Source of the DNA: Gammaproteobacteria bacterium
Lineage (GTDB): Bacteria > Pseudomonadota > Gammaproteobacteria > Chromatiales > Chromatiaceae
DNA length: 7,129 nt
Assembly: GCA_020630035.1 (NCBI GenBank)
Contig: JAHDCB010000084.1
Location: 1-7,129, forward strand
Direction: 5' to 3'
The translations under genes were made by a program, and so were the position numbers. This document shows positions 1-7,075 of this stretch, in pieces (position 1 is the stretch's first letter; each line of letters opens with the position of its first letter). The notes below the pieces were generated by a model. That model worked only from the letters and a program-made list of their open reading frames with translations, searched no databases and was not told the DNA's origin.

Positions 1-81
1 TGGCGACCCTCGGAGAAGCCCCTGACGGCTAACGCCGAAACGAATTTTATGTGCCTCAGCTATTACGCCACATCAATTTGA
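1..81 (+). other. Open frame entering from outside the window and ending in the left repeat (possible 3' end of an unknown ORF)
   Basis: Frame 1 is open from the first base to a TGA at 79-81, giving 26 codons that end in SYYATSI. The stop lies 9 bases before the inner edge of the 54-bp repeat. The same frame is open through the right copy on the minus strand and ends at the same TGA (7085-7087). A stop just inside an element terminus is typical of transposase genes in insertion sequences. However, 26 codons are too few to prove coding, and the two base differences between copies both change the residue (Cys/Tyr and Leu/Pro). I do not recognise the peptide. Confidence 0.2.
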
Positions 82-90
82 ATCACACCC
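37..90 (+). repeat. 54-bp repeat, left copy (inverted partner at 7076-7129)
   Basis: This stretch matches the reverse complement of 7076-7129 at 52 of 54 positions. The two differences are at left positions 53 (G here, A in the partner) and 56 (T here, C in the partner). The match stops abruptly at 90: the next bases toward pepN share nothing with the bases beyond the partner copy. The outer limit cannot be set, because the partner copy ends at the window edge and the repeat may extend leftward over 1-36. The repeat ends 51 bases before the pepN start and points toward it. I do not recognise the family. The sharp inner edge fits the terminus of an insertion element or a dispersed intergenic repeat. 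Confidence 0.85.
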
Positions 91-129
91 CCTCTGACGC
101 AGCCGCTTGCAGAGGCGTTCTATTATAAC

Positions 130-133
130 GAAG
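130..133 (+). promoter_or_regulatory. Weak candidate ribosome binding site of pepN
   Basis: GAAG lies 8 bases before the ATG at 142. It is a poor Shine-Dalgarno match but correctly spaced, in an AT-rich leader. TATTATAAC at 121-129 resembles a -10 box, but I see no -35 element at a usual distance, and such a promoter would leave a leader of only a few bases. I therefore do not call a promoter here. Confidence 0.25.
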
Positions 134-141
134 CTATATTT

Positions 142-2778
142 ATGCCACACGACTATCCGGCCACAACCTATCTCGCGGATTACCAACCCCCCGCCTATCT
201 GATAGATCAGGTAGAACTGGATTTCCAGCTACATGAACAGGGCACACGAGTTCAATCCCGGCTGCACATCCGGCCCAATCCACAGGTAGCAACAAACGGC
301 CCGTTATGCCTGCATGGCGAAGAAGAGCTCCAGCCAATCTGGTTCAGACTGAATGACACACAGCTGACAGCCGACGACTGGCACCTGGCAGATAACCTGC
401 TGACGATCAGCAACCCACCCCGGGAAGCCTTTGTCCTGGCCAGTGAGGTGCAGATTGCACCAGAGAACAACCAGGCACTGGAAGGCCTGTATCGTTCCGG
501 CCCGCTGTACTGCACCCAGTGCGAGGCTGAGGGCTTTCGGCGCATCACCTGGTATATCGACCGGCCCGACGTGATGGCCCACTTCCGGGTGCGGATTGAA
601 GCCGACCAGGCACGTTACCCCACTCTGCTATCTAACGGCAATCTGATTGAGCAGGGCAACCTGGCCAGCGGACGCCATTATGTCATCTGGCAGGATCCAC
701 TGCCGAAGCCTTGCTACCTGTTTGCCCTGGTAGCCGGAGACCTGCGATATATCGAAGGACAACATACGACACCATCCGGCAAGGCAGTAATATTACGTAT
801 CTATGTAGAACCGGAAAACATCACCAAATGTGATCATGCATTAGATGCGCTGCAACAGGCAATGCGCTGGGATGAGCAACAGTATGGACGTGAATATGAT
901 CTGAGCCAATATAATGTGGTTGCGGTCAACGATTTCAATATGGGGGCAATGGAAAATAAAGGGCTGAATATCTTCAATGCACAATTTGTACTGGCTTGTC
1001 CTGAAACTGCAACTGACCAGGACTATCAGAACATTACCAGCGTGATCGCACATGAATATTTTCACAACTGGACCGGCAACCGCATCACCTGTCGCGACTG
1101 GTTCCAGCTATCACTGAAGGAAGGCCTGACCGTCTATCGTGACCAGACCTTTTCTGCTGACCAGGGCCTACACAGCGTCAAACGGATTGATGACGTGCAA
1201 CTATTGCGCAGCCACCAATTCACCGAAGATGCCAGTCCGATGGCCCATCCGGTACGACCGGATGCGTATATCGAAATCCGTAACTTTTATACCGCCACAG
1301 TGTACGAAAAGGGTGCGGAAGTGGTCCGTATGCAGGCCTGCCTGCTCGGGCCGGAAGATTACCGGCGCGCAACCGACCTGTACTTCACACGGCATGATGG
1401 CCAGGCCGTGACGACCGAAGATTTTATGGCCTGTATGGCCGATATATCCGGACGTGACTTCAGCCAGTTCAGGCACTGGTACGACTATGCCGGCACCCCG
1501 GAAGTCCGGGTGACCGATCAGTATGATGCCACCCGGCAACGCTATACCCTGACCTGCCAGCAGCAGGTGCCGGATACACCCGGTCAGCAGAATAAGCCTC
1601 CCTTCCTGATTCCACTCGCACTCGGGCTACTGGATGCACAGGGCCATGACCTGCCACTGCCCGGAGCGACCCATGGCACCTTACTCCTGGAACTGAGTGA
1701 ACGCGAACATACCTTCGTGTTTGAGGCCATACCGGAACGCCCGACCCCGTCCCTGCTGCGCGGCTTCAGTGCACCCGTCAGACTGATCTATCCGTACACC
1801 CCGGTACAACAGATGCATCTGATGGCATACGACAGCGACGGCTTCAATCGCTGGGATGCAGCACACCGATTGCTGACTGATACCCTGCGGCAGGGTGTCG
1901 CCGACAAGCGTGCAGGTCGCACTTGGCAACTACCGGACGGATTGGTGGGTGCCTTCCGCACCGCGCTACAATCTGAAGACACGGAACCAGCCTTAACCGC
2001 CGAACTCCTCCGCCTGCCAGACCTGGACTATATCGGCGCAGATCTGCCAGTCGTGGATGTCGACGGCATCCATCATGCCCGGGAGCAACTACGCACCCGA
2101 CTGGCCACCGCCTTACAGGTCGAATTCGAGACCTGTTATGCCCAACTGGCAGAGACCGGCACCTACCAGAACACACCAGAGGCAATGGGGCGTCGCACCC
2201 TGAAAAATCAAATCCTGTACTACCTGGCAAGCCTGGACACGCCGGAACAATGGACCCGAGTCCTGACACAATACCGCGCACAACATAACATGACCGACGT
2301 GATGGCCGCTCTCAGACTGCTGGCAGACAGTGAGCACCCGGAACGGCAGGCCGTGTTAGACGACTTCGCCACCCGCTGGCAGACAGACCCGCTGGTGATG
2401 GACAAATGGTTCAGCGTGCAGGCAACCTCCTGCCGCGCAGACACCCTGGAACAGATCCAACAACTGATGCAGCATCCGGCGTTCAGCCTGCACAACCCGA
2501 ACAAGGTACGCGCAGTGATCGGTGTATTCAGTGCCCGCAACCCGCTGCGTTTTCATGCTGCAGATGGCAGTGGCTATCGCTTTTTACGCGATCAGGTACA
2601 AGCTCTGGATAAATTTAACGCACAAATTGCCGCACGTCTGTTACGTGGTCTGGCACGTTGGCAGCGGTACGACACCGATCGTCAGGCACAGATACAGGCT
2701 GTATTACGCGACCTGATAGCCAGTGACTTGTCAAATGACGTATACGAAATTGCCTCCAGAGCGCTGCATACAGATTGA
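142..2778 (+). CDS. pepN: Aminopeptidase N (M1 family zinc metallopeptidase)
   Basis: This broad-specificity cytosolic aminopeptidase removes N-terminal residues from peptides in the last steps of protein turnover. The product has 878 residues (E. coli PepN has 870) and aligns over its full length by motif spacing. The M1 exopeptidase motif GAMEN is at residues 268-272. The zinc site HEYFH is at 304-308, and the third ligand Glu327 follows 18 residues later in KEGLT. Tyr388 in VYEKGAE is the expected transition-state tyrosine, and Gln126 and Glu128 are in the S1 and N-terminus-binding region. By analogy with E. coli, the domains are an N-terminal beta domain (about 1-195), a thermolysin-like catalytic domain (195-450), a small beta domain (450-550) and a helical C-terminal domain (550-878). 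There is no signal peptide. The ATG at 142 gives the expected N-terminus. The gene converges on gspE with 40 bases between stops and no visible terminator. GC content dips over the catalytic core (781-1080). The gene is intact. Confidence 0.97.
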   Translation: MPHDYPATTYLADYQPPAYLIDQVELDFQLHEQGTRVQSRLHIRPNPQVATNGPLCLHGEEELQPIWFRLNDTQLTADDWHLADNLLTISNPPREAFVLASEVQIAPENNQALEGLYRSGPLYCTQCEAEGFRRITWYIDRPDVMAHFRVRIEADQARYPTLLSNGNLIEQGNLASGRHYVIWQDPLPKPCYLFALVAGDLRYIEGQHTTPSGKAVILRIYVEPENITKCDHALDALQQAMRWDEQQYGREYDLSQYNVVAVNDFNMGAMENKGLNIFNAQFVLACPETATDQDYQNITSVIAHEYFHNWTGNRITCRDWFQLSLKEGLTVYRDQTFSADQGLHSVKRIDDVQLLRSHQFTEDASPMAHPVRPDAYIEIRNFYTATVYEKGAEVVRMQACLLGPEDYRRATDLYFTRHDGQAVTTEDFMACMADISGRDFSQFRHWYDYAGTPEVRVTDQYDATRQRYTLTCQQQVPDTPGQQNKPPFLIPLALGLLDAQGHDLPLPGATHGTLLLELSEREHTFVFEAIPERPTPSLLRGFSAPVRLIYPYTPVQQMHLMAYDSDGFNRWDAAHRLLTDTLRQGVADKRAGRTWQLPDGLVGAFRTALQSEDTEPALTAELLRLPDLDYIGADLPVVDVDGIHHAREQLRTRLATALQVEFETCYAQLAETGTYQNTPEAMGRRTLKNQILYYLASLDTPEQWTRVLTQYRAQHNMTDVMAALRLLADSEHPERQAVLDDFATRWQTDPLVMDKWFSVQATSCRADTLEQIQQLMQHPAFSLHNPNKVRAVIGVFSARNPLRFHAADGSGYRFLRDQVQALDKFNAQIAARLLRGLARWQRYDTDRQAQIQAVLRDLIASDLSNDVYEIASRALHTD

Positions 2779-2818
2779 TCCACCGTCCATAGCAGGTAAA
2801 TCAGTTATTCCCCGATAT

Positions 2819-4318
2819 TCAGGTACCAAGTACACGCAGGACTTCTTCATAGGATGTCGTGTGCTGACGCACCAGAGACATCGCTGAATCAATCAGTGCC
2901 GGACTCTGTCGGCGTACATGGCGCAGCATAGTCGCCTCACTTTCTTCAGCATGGATATGAGCACGCAACACGTCGTCCATCGTAATGAGCTCATACACGC
3001 CTATCCGACCCAGATAACCAGTCTGGTTACAGGTATCGCAGCCTCGCGGTCGTCGCAACGTCGTACCGGCACTCACTCCCAGGCGTTCACACTCAGCAGC
3101 ATTCGGTTGATAGGCTTCAGCACAGACACATAATTGACGTACCAGCCGCTGTGCCAGAATACCAGACAGGCTGGATGCCAGTAAGAATGGTTCCACACCC
3201 ATGTCCCGTAATCGGGTAATCGCCCCGATAGCCGTATTGGTGTGTAATGTGGAAAACACCATATGGCCGGTTAAGCTCGCCTGCACAGCGATCTCTGAGG
3301 TCTCGCCGTCACGAATCTCACCAACCATCACCACGTCCGGATCCTGTCGCAGAATTGCCCGTAATCCATGGGCGAAGTTCATGCCGATTTTGGCATTGAT
3401 CTGCGTCTGATTGATGCCTTCCAGGTCATATTCAATCGGATCTTCCACCGTCATGATGTTGCGACGATGGTCATTTAACCGGGTCAGTGCTGCATATAAT
3501 GTGGTCGTTTTGCCGGATCCGGTCGGGCCTGTGACCAGAAACATACCATGTGGCTTGCGGATGATCTGGTACAGCTGCGGCTCAACCTGTGATGGCACCC
3601 CTAAGTCACGCAATTGTAGCCGTCCGGCACTTTTATCCAGTAAACGTAATACTGCGCGTTCACCAACGCCAGACGGCATGGTAGACACCCGCACATCAAC
3701 CTGACGACGACCAAGTCGTAAGGCAATCCGGCCATCCTGTGGCAACCGTTTTTCCGCAATATCCAGTCTGGCCATCACCTTGATACGCGAGATCAGCAAA
3801 GGGGCAAGGCTTCTTTTACCGCGCATCATCTGTTGCAGCTCACCATCCACGCGCATTCTGACGCGTAAATAATCTTCATACTGCTCAATATGCAGATCGG
3901 ATGCATTCAACTGTACCGCCTTCGTAAATAAGGCATTTAATAAGCGGATAATGGGTGCATCTTCGATGCTGTCCAGCAGGTCCTCCGGCTGATCATTCAG
4001 TTCACCCACCAGCCGGTCGAAATCCAGTGTCACTTCATCACTGATTTCGTCAATCGCGGTCATTGCCTGGTTTGCCGTACTATCCTGCTGTACCTGCAAC
4101 CGCTGCGCAAAGGCCTCTGCGTCCAGACGCTGAATACGTCCGTAACAACCAGCGCGGCGCTGTGCCTCCTGCAATGCGCGTAATGAGGTATCCGTGCGAC
4201 AAATTAACGTCAGATCACCTTGTTCTGAATAATCCAGTAACACACCATGACGTTCGGCATAGGCCAGGCTGAGGCCTACAGCTTCAGCAGCGTCCAGTTC
4301 TGTTATGTCTGCCGTCAT
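2819..4318 (-). CDS. gspE: Type II secretion system ATPase GspE
   Basis: This cytoplasmic hexameric ATPase powers pseudopilus assembly in T2SS, docking through GspL and GspF at the inner membrane. At 499 residues it has the normal family length. An N-terminal region (about 1-115) precedes the N2 domain (APIIRLLNALF... DLHIE, 121-145). The Walker A motif is GPTGSGKTT (264-272), the Asp box surrounds VEDPIEY (291-297), the Walker B motif is in RQDPDVVMVGEIRD with Glu334, and the His box is TGHMVFSTLHTN (350-361). The zinc-finger region of this family is present, but its first knuckle is C397-V-C399, CxC instead of the usual CxxC; the second is C427-D-T-C430. The start ATG lies two bases after the gspD stop (TAA-AG-ATG), so translation is probably coupled. 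A weak AGGAA (4330-4334) sits inside the last gspD codons, 11 bases from the ATG. The next gene downstream is convergent pepN, not gspF. A PilB/MshE-type pilus ATPase is less likely, given the adjoining gspD. Confidence 0.95.
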   Translation of the reverse strand: MTADITELDAAEAVGLSLAYAERHGVLLDYSEQGDLTLICRTDTSLRALQEAQRRAGCYGRIQRLDAEAFAQRLQVQQDSTANQAMTAIDEISDEVTLDFDRLVGELNDQPEDLLDSIEDAPIIRLLNALFTKAVQLNASDLHIEQYEDYLRVRMRVDGELQQMMRGKRSLAPLLISRIKVMARLDIAEKRLPQDGRIALRLGRRQVDVRVSTMPSGVGERAVLRLLDKSAGRLQLRDLGVPSQVEPQLYQIIRKPHGMFLVTGPTGSGKTTTLYAALTRLNDHRRNIMTVEDPIEYDLEGINQTQINAKIGMNFAHGLRAILRQDPDVVMVGEIRDGETSEIAVQASLTGHMVFSTLHTNTAIGAITRLRDMGVEPFLLASSLSGILAQRLVRQLCVCAEAYQPNAAECERLGVSAGTTLRRPRGCDTCNQTGYLGRIGVYELITMDDVLRAHIHAEESEATMLRHVRRQSPALIDSAMSLVRQHTTSYEEVLRVLGT

Positions 4319-4320
4319 CT

Positions 4321-6993
4321 TTATCTTTGTTCCTGCGAATCCGGCACACTGATTCCCCGGATCGTATTCTCTGACGGCCGGCTACCATGTGACAGACTGT
4401 GTATCAGACGCTCCTGTGTTTTACCAAACGAGTTTTGCGTTGCTACAGAGGTACCACTCTGCTGAAACTGACGACGTATCGGGGCGGTCCGTCCAGACAC
4501 CACAACCTGCGGTCTCCGCACCGGCAATGACTGCCGGCGGTATACCACCAGTGCCGGGAGTTTATCAGTGGGCACTGGTCTCGCCACTTCGTTCACCTGT
4601 AAACGGCTGTTAAGCTGTTTCCTGGCAGGCGCGATCGCCGAGCTGTCTTGCTGCACCGTCTGTGGGACACCAAAGACCGGAACAGAATCCGGAATCTGAT
4701 TCACCCTGAGTGGCGACGTAGCGGACATAGTGGTTGCGGATTCTGCCTGAGGTGACACAATTGCCTGACGATCCAGCGGGGTAACCGGTGCAATAACGGG
4801 CTGATGCTGGTAGGTAATCGGCACCTGTGGTCTGGAGAAGACATCCACAACAGTCGTCGGTTGTTGTGGTCGTCGGTGTTCTGTTATTGGTGTTACCGGG
4901 TATTCTGTTATTGGTGTTACCGCCACTGGTTTTTCTGTCTCAAGCCACGGATGACCATCAGTATCTTCCTCAACCGGGGCGATCATCACGCGATTTTCCG
5001 GGACAGCCTTCGGCTTACCGCCAGGCACTAATACACGATCCGGAATCGGGTTCACCTGCAATTGTTCCTGACCAGACTGCGGCAGGGACGGCTGCTGTAC
5101 GTTGGTCGATTTATCAGCACCTGGCGAGCGATCTTCCAGTAACGGGATATCATCACGCGACAATAAACGCGACCCGGCCTGATATTGCTCCAGTTGCTGG
5201 TCACGTATCCCGGCATAGCGCTGCTCACTCAATGCGCGGCTGCTTTCAGCATCCCGCAGAATCTTAGGCCGGATAAAGATCATCAGATTACGTTTTTCTT
5301 TAGTCGCCTGACGATAACTAAAAAGTTGACCCAACACAGGAACATCACCCAGCACCGGAATCTTCACCTGACTTTCGCGCAATGTGTCATCAACCAGGCC
5401 ACCCAGAACCAGAATATTGCCGTCTTCCACGACAACACTGGTCTTGATGGTCCGCTTGCTGGTGACTAAATCACTGGCACCAAACTGAGCCGCCGCACCA
5501 GGTAACAGGTTAGAAATTTCCTGATCAATATCCAGCCGGATGGTTGAACCCTGGTTAATCTGCGGCGTGATCTTCATCGTCAGCCCGACATCGTTCCGCT
5601 GAATCGTCGTGAACGGATTGTCCGCACCAGAACTCCCGCTGGAGTTGGTATAAGAGCCGGTAACAAACGGCACTTCACGTCCCACGTTGATTTCCGCCTC
5701 GGCATTATCCAGTGTGATCAGACTCGGCGTTGACAGAATATTCGCATCACCATCGTTCGACAGTGCCCGCGCCAGCACCCCGATATTCAGGCCCTTCCCT
5801 GCCTTGATCAGCCCGACCAGATTACCTTGTTGCAGCGCAGTAGCTGCCAGTGTGCTGGCATTACTCAATGGCGCCACATCTTCATGCGCGGCTAACCACT
5901 GAATCCCCAGGCTACGCGCCTTATCATCTGACATTTCGACAATCAGACTTTCAACCAGCACCTGCGCCCGCCGGACATCCAGTGCCTGAATAACAGATTG
6001 AATCTCGGCATGCTGATCCGGACCTGCCGTAATCAACAGGGCATTCATACCTTCGTCTGCCTGCACAATAACCTGACGTTCTGTCGTATTCTGGTTTTTC
6101 CTGCTCTTGCTGTTAGCCTGATATGTCTGCACCAGCGTATTGCGTAATACCTCTGCCAGATCAACTGCCTTGGCAAACTTCAGATACACCACCCGGGTTT
6201 CACCCTGGTGGGCAATCGGCGTATCCATCTGCTTCACCAGCGCACGCAGTCGACGCCGCACCTGTTTACTACCGGTCATCAACACTGTGTTGGAACGGTC
6301 ATCTGCTGCCAGCTTGATATCACTACCGGATACTCCTTCACCAAAGACACTATTCTGGCCTTTGCCGCCACCACCTAATAACGGCTGCAATGTCTTAATA
6401 ACCTGTGAAGCTGCTGCATGCTCCAGCTTGACCGCCTCCAGACCACTGTCTTCCTGTACATCCAGACGACGCACAATCTCAATCAGACGCCGCAGACGCC
6501 GCCGGGTATCTGAGATAACCAACGTATTGGAGCTGGCATGGGCAGATAAGTGCCCATTCTTAGAAACCAGTGGCTTTAATGCTGGTACTAACTGCGTCGC
6601 CTTCACATTGCGGACTGACACAACCTGTACCTGCATCTGGCTATCATTGCCGGTATCCGGATTTAAGGGCGCCCCCCGGACACCCTCATTCGCCGGCAGA
6701 ATATTGACAACCCCACCCTCTTCCAGGGCGACGTAACCATGCACCTTCATGATCGACAGGAAGATATCGTACACCTCATCCGGCTCTACCGGGGTGGATG
6801 AAACCAGCGTCACCTTGCCCTTTACCCGAGGATCTACAATAAAATTTTTGCCGGTAATGCCAGAGACCATATCAATCACTGAGCGAATATCAGCATTTTT
6901 CAGATTCAGGCTGACCGGTTGTGCCCAGCTCAGCAAGCTCACGGCAGTCAAGATAAGTGCCAGGCAGCAACTTAATGCACGAGTTTTCGTCAC
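4321..6993 (-). CDS. gspD: Type II secretion system secretin GspD with a long C-terminal extension
   Basis: This protein forms the multimeric outer-membrane channel through which folded T2SS substrates leave the periplasm. A Sec signal peptide (1-24) has a Lys/Arg start, a hydrophobic core and likely cleavage after SWA. The domains in order are N0 (about 26-100, SLNLKNADIRSVIDMVSGITG), N1 (120-180), N2 (186-258), N3 (266-340), and the secretin beta-barrel region (343-580) with STPSLITLDN (421-430), VGREVPFVTG (437-446), IPVLGDVPVLGQLF (545-558) and LMIFIRPKIL (570-579). The usual family length is about 650-700 residues, whereas this protein has 890. Residues from about 622 to the end form a Pro/Gln/Val-rich tail with 35 prolines, internal repeats and an Arg-rich patch. 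The only cysteines are the two in the signal peptide. The start is GTG at 6991-6993, supported by GGAG eight bases upstream and a complete signal peptide. It is the first gene of a pair with gspE, and no gspC appears in the 136 bases upstream. Confidence 0.95.
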   Translation of the reverse strand: MTKTRALSCCLALILTAVSLLSWAQPVSLNLKNADIRSVIDMVSGITGKNFIVDPRVKGKVTLVSSTPVEPDEVYDIFLSIMKVHGYVALEEGGVVNILPANEGVRGAPLNPDTGNDSQMQVQVVSVRNVKATQLVPALKPLVSKNGHLSAHASSNTLVISDTRRRLRRLIEIVRRLDVQEDSGLEAVKLEHAAASQVIKTLQPLLGGGGKGQNSVFGEGVSGSDIKLAADDRSNTVLMTGSKQVRRRLRALVKQMDTPIAHQGETRVVYLKFAKAVDLAEVLRNTLVQTYQANSKSRKNQNTTERQVIVQADEGMNALLITAGPDQHAEIQSVIQALDVRRAQVLVESLIVEMSDDKARSLGIQWLAAHEDVAPLSNASTLAATALQQGNLVGLIKAGKGLNIGVLARALSNDGDANILSTPSLITLDNAEAEINVGREVPFVTGSYTNSSGSSGADNPFTTIQRNDVGLTMKITPQINQGSTIRLDIDQEISNLLPGAAAQFGASDLVTSKRTIKTSVVVEDGNILVLGGLVDDTLRESQVKIPVLGDVPVLGQLFSYRQATKEKRNLMIFIRPKILRDAESSRALSEQRYAGIRDQQLEQYQAGSRLLSRDDIPLLEDRSPGADKSTNVQQPSLPQSGQEQLQVNPIPDRVLVPGGKPKAVPENRVMIAPVEEDTDGHPWLETEKPVAVTPITEYPVTPITEHRRPQQPTTVVDVFSRPQVPITYQHQPVIAPVTPLDRQAIVSPQAESATTMSATSPLRVNQIPDSVPVFGVPQTVQQDSSAIAPARKQLNSRLQVNEVARPVPTDKLPALVVYRRQSLPVRRPQVVVSGRTAPIRRQFQQSGTSVATQNSFGKTQERLIHSLSHGSRPSENTIRGISVPDSQEQR
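4555..5061 (-). repeat. Three degenerate LxVN modules in the GspD tail
   Basis: Three related segments occur in the extension: LQVNPIPDRVLVPGG starting at residue 645 (5011-5061), LRVNQIPDSVPVFGV starting at residue 762 (4660-4710), and LQVNEVARPVPTDKLP starting at residue 798 (4555-4602). The first two share VN-IPD-V-V and the ten bases GATTCCGGAT. The third keeps LQVN and a spaced P-V-P. They are separated by unlike Pro/Gln-rich linkers. They look like diverged copies of a short binding or packing motif, but what they bind is unknown. Confidence 0.7.
4879..4922 (-). repeat. Tandem 24-base repeat in gspD (VTPITE twice)
   Basis: A 20-base sequence occurs identically at 4879-4898 and 4903-4922, with a period of 24 bases (eight codons). 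It encodes VTPITEYP followed by VTPITEH (GspD residues 692-706). The period keeps the frame, so gain or loss of a unit would change the tail length by eight residues without disrupting the gene. Confidence 0.85.
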
Positions 6994-7001
6994 TCAGAAT
7001 T

Positions 7002-7005
7002 CTCC
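7002..7005 (-). promoter_or_regulatory. Ribosome binding site of gspD, supporting the GTG start
   Basis: On the minus strand, GGAG (in CCGGAGAATTC) lies 8 bases before the GTG at 6991-6993. This good Shine-Dalgarno match decides for the non-ATG start. The first nearby in-frame ATG is well inside the mature N0 domain and would remove the signal peptide. Confidence 0.75.
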
Positions 7006-7030
7006 GGTTTGTTTAGGACACGACATCATA

Positions 7031-7057
7031 TGTATAGCAGTATTTTCACGATAACAA
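7031..7057 (-). promoter_or_regulatory. Candidate sigma70 promoter of gspD-gspE
   Basis: On the minus strand, TATACA (7031-7036) is preceded by TGC (7037-7039), giving an extended -10 element. TTGTTA (7052-7057) is a possible -35 box with a short 15-base spacer. Transcription would begin near 7024, leaving a leader of about 30 bases that contains the GGAG site. The -10 box matches the consensus at four of six positions, so this is only a candidate. Confidence 0.35.
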
Positions 7058-7075
7058 AACAATCAGGTTGCTCAC

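Noticed and set aside
2..36. Possible hairpin or integron attC-like site (GGCG...CGCC, AGCC...GGCT)
   Set aside because: The stems are only four bases long, and the paired R and L boxes of an attC site are absent. The flanking genes are core genes, and the repeat copies are inverted rather than direct.
37..90. Outward-facing promoter within the repeat (TTGATG with a downstream ACATAA-like box)
   Set aside because: The -10 match is poor and the spacing choice is arbitrary. One of the two differences between copies falls next to it, and no gene is visible outside the window.
1844..2281. Minus-strand open frame of 145 codons opposite pepN
   Set aside because: It is antisense to the PepN C-terminal domain, rich in Cys, Arg and Pro in the pattern of a shadow frame, with no domain or context.
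2779..2818. Possible terminator between the convergent pepN and gspE stops
   Set aside because: I found no GC-rich stem with a T-run on either strand in these 40 bases, so no terminator is called.
4827..5267. Plus-strand open frame of 146 codons opposite the GspD tail
   Set aside because: It overlaps the low-complexity tail in antisense. The hydrophobic run arises from the complement of the VTPITE repeat, and there is no convincing ribosome site or family match.
6140..6736. Plus-strand open frame of 198 codons opposite gspD
   Set aside because: It lies wholly antisense to the conserved N1-N3 region of GspD. Its product is Ser/Arg-rich with no recognisable domain, as expected from the reverse strand of a real gene.
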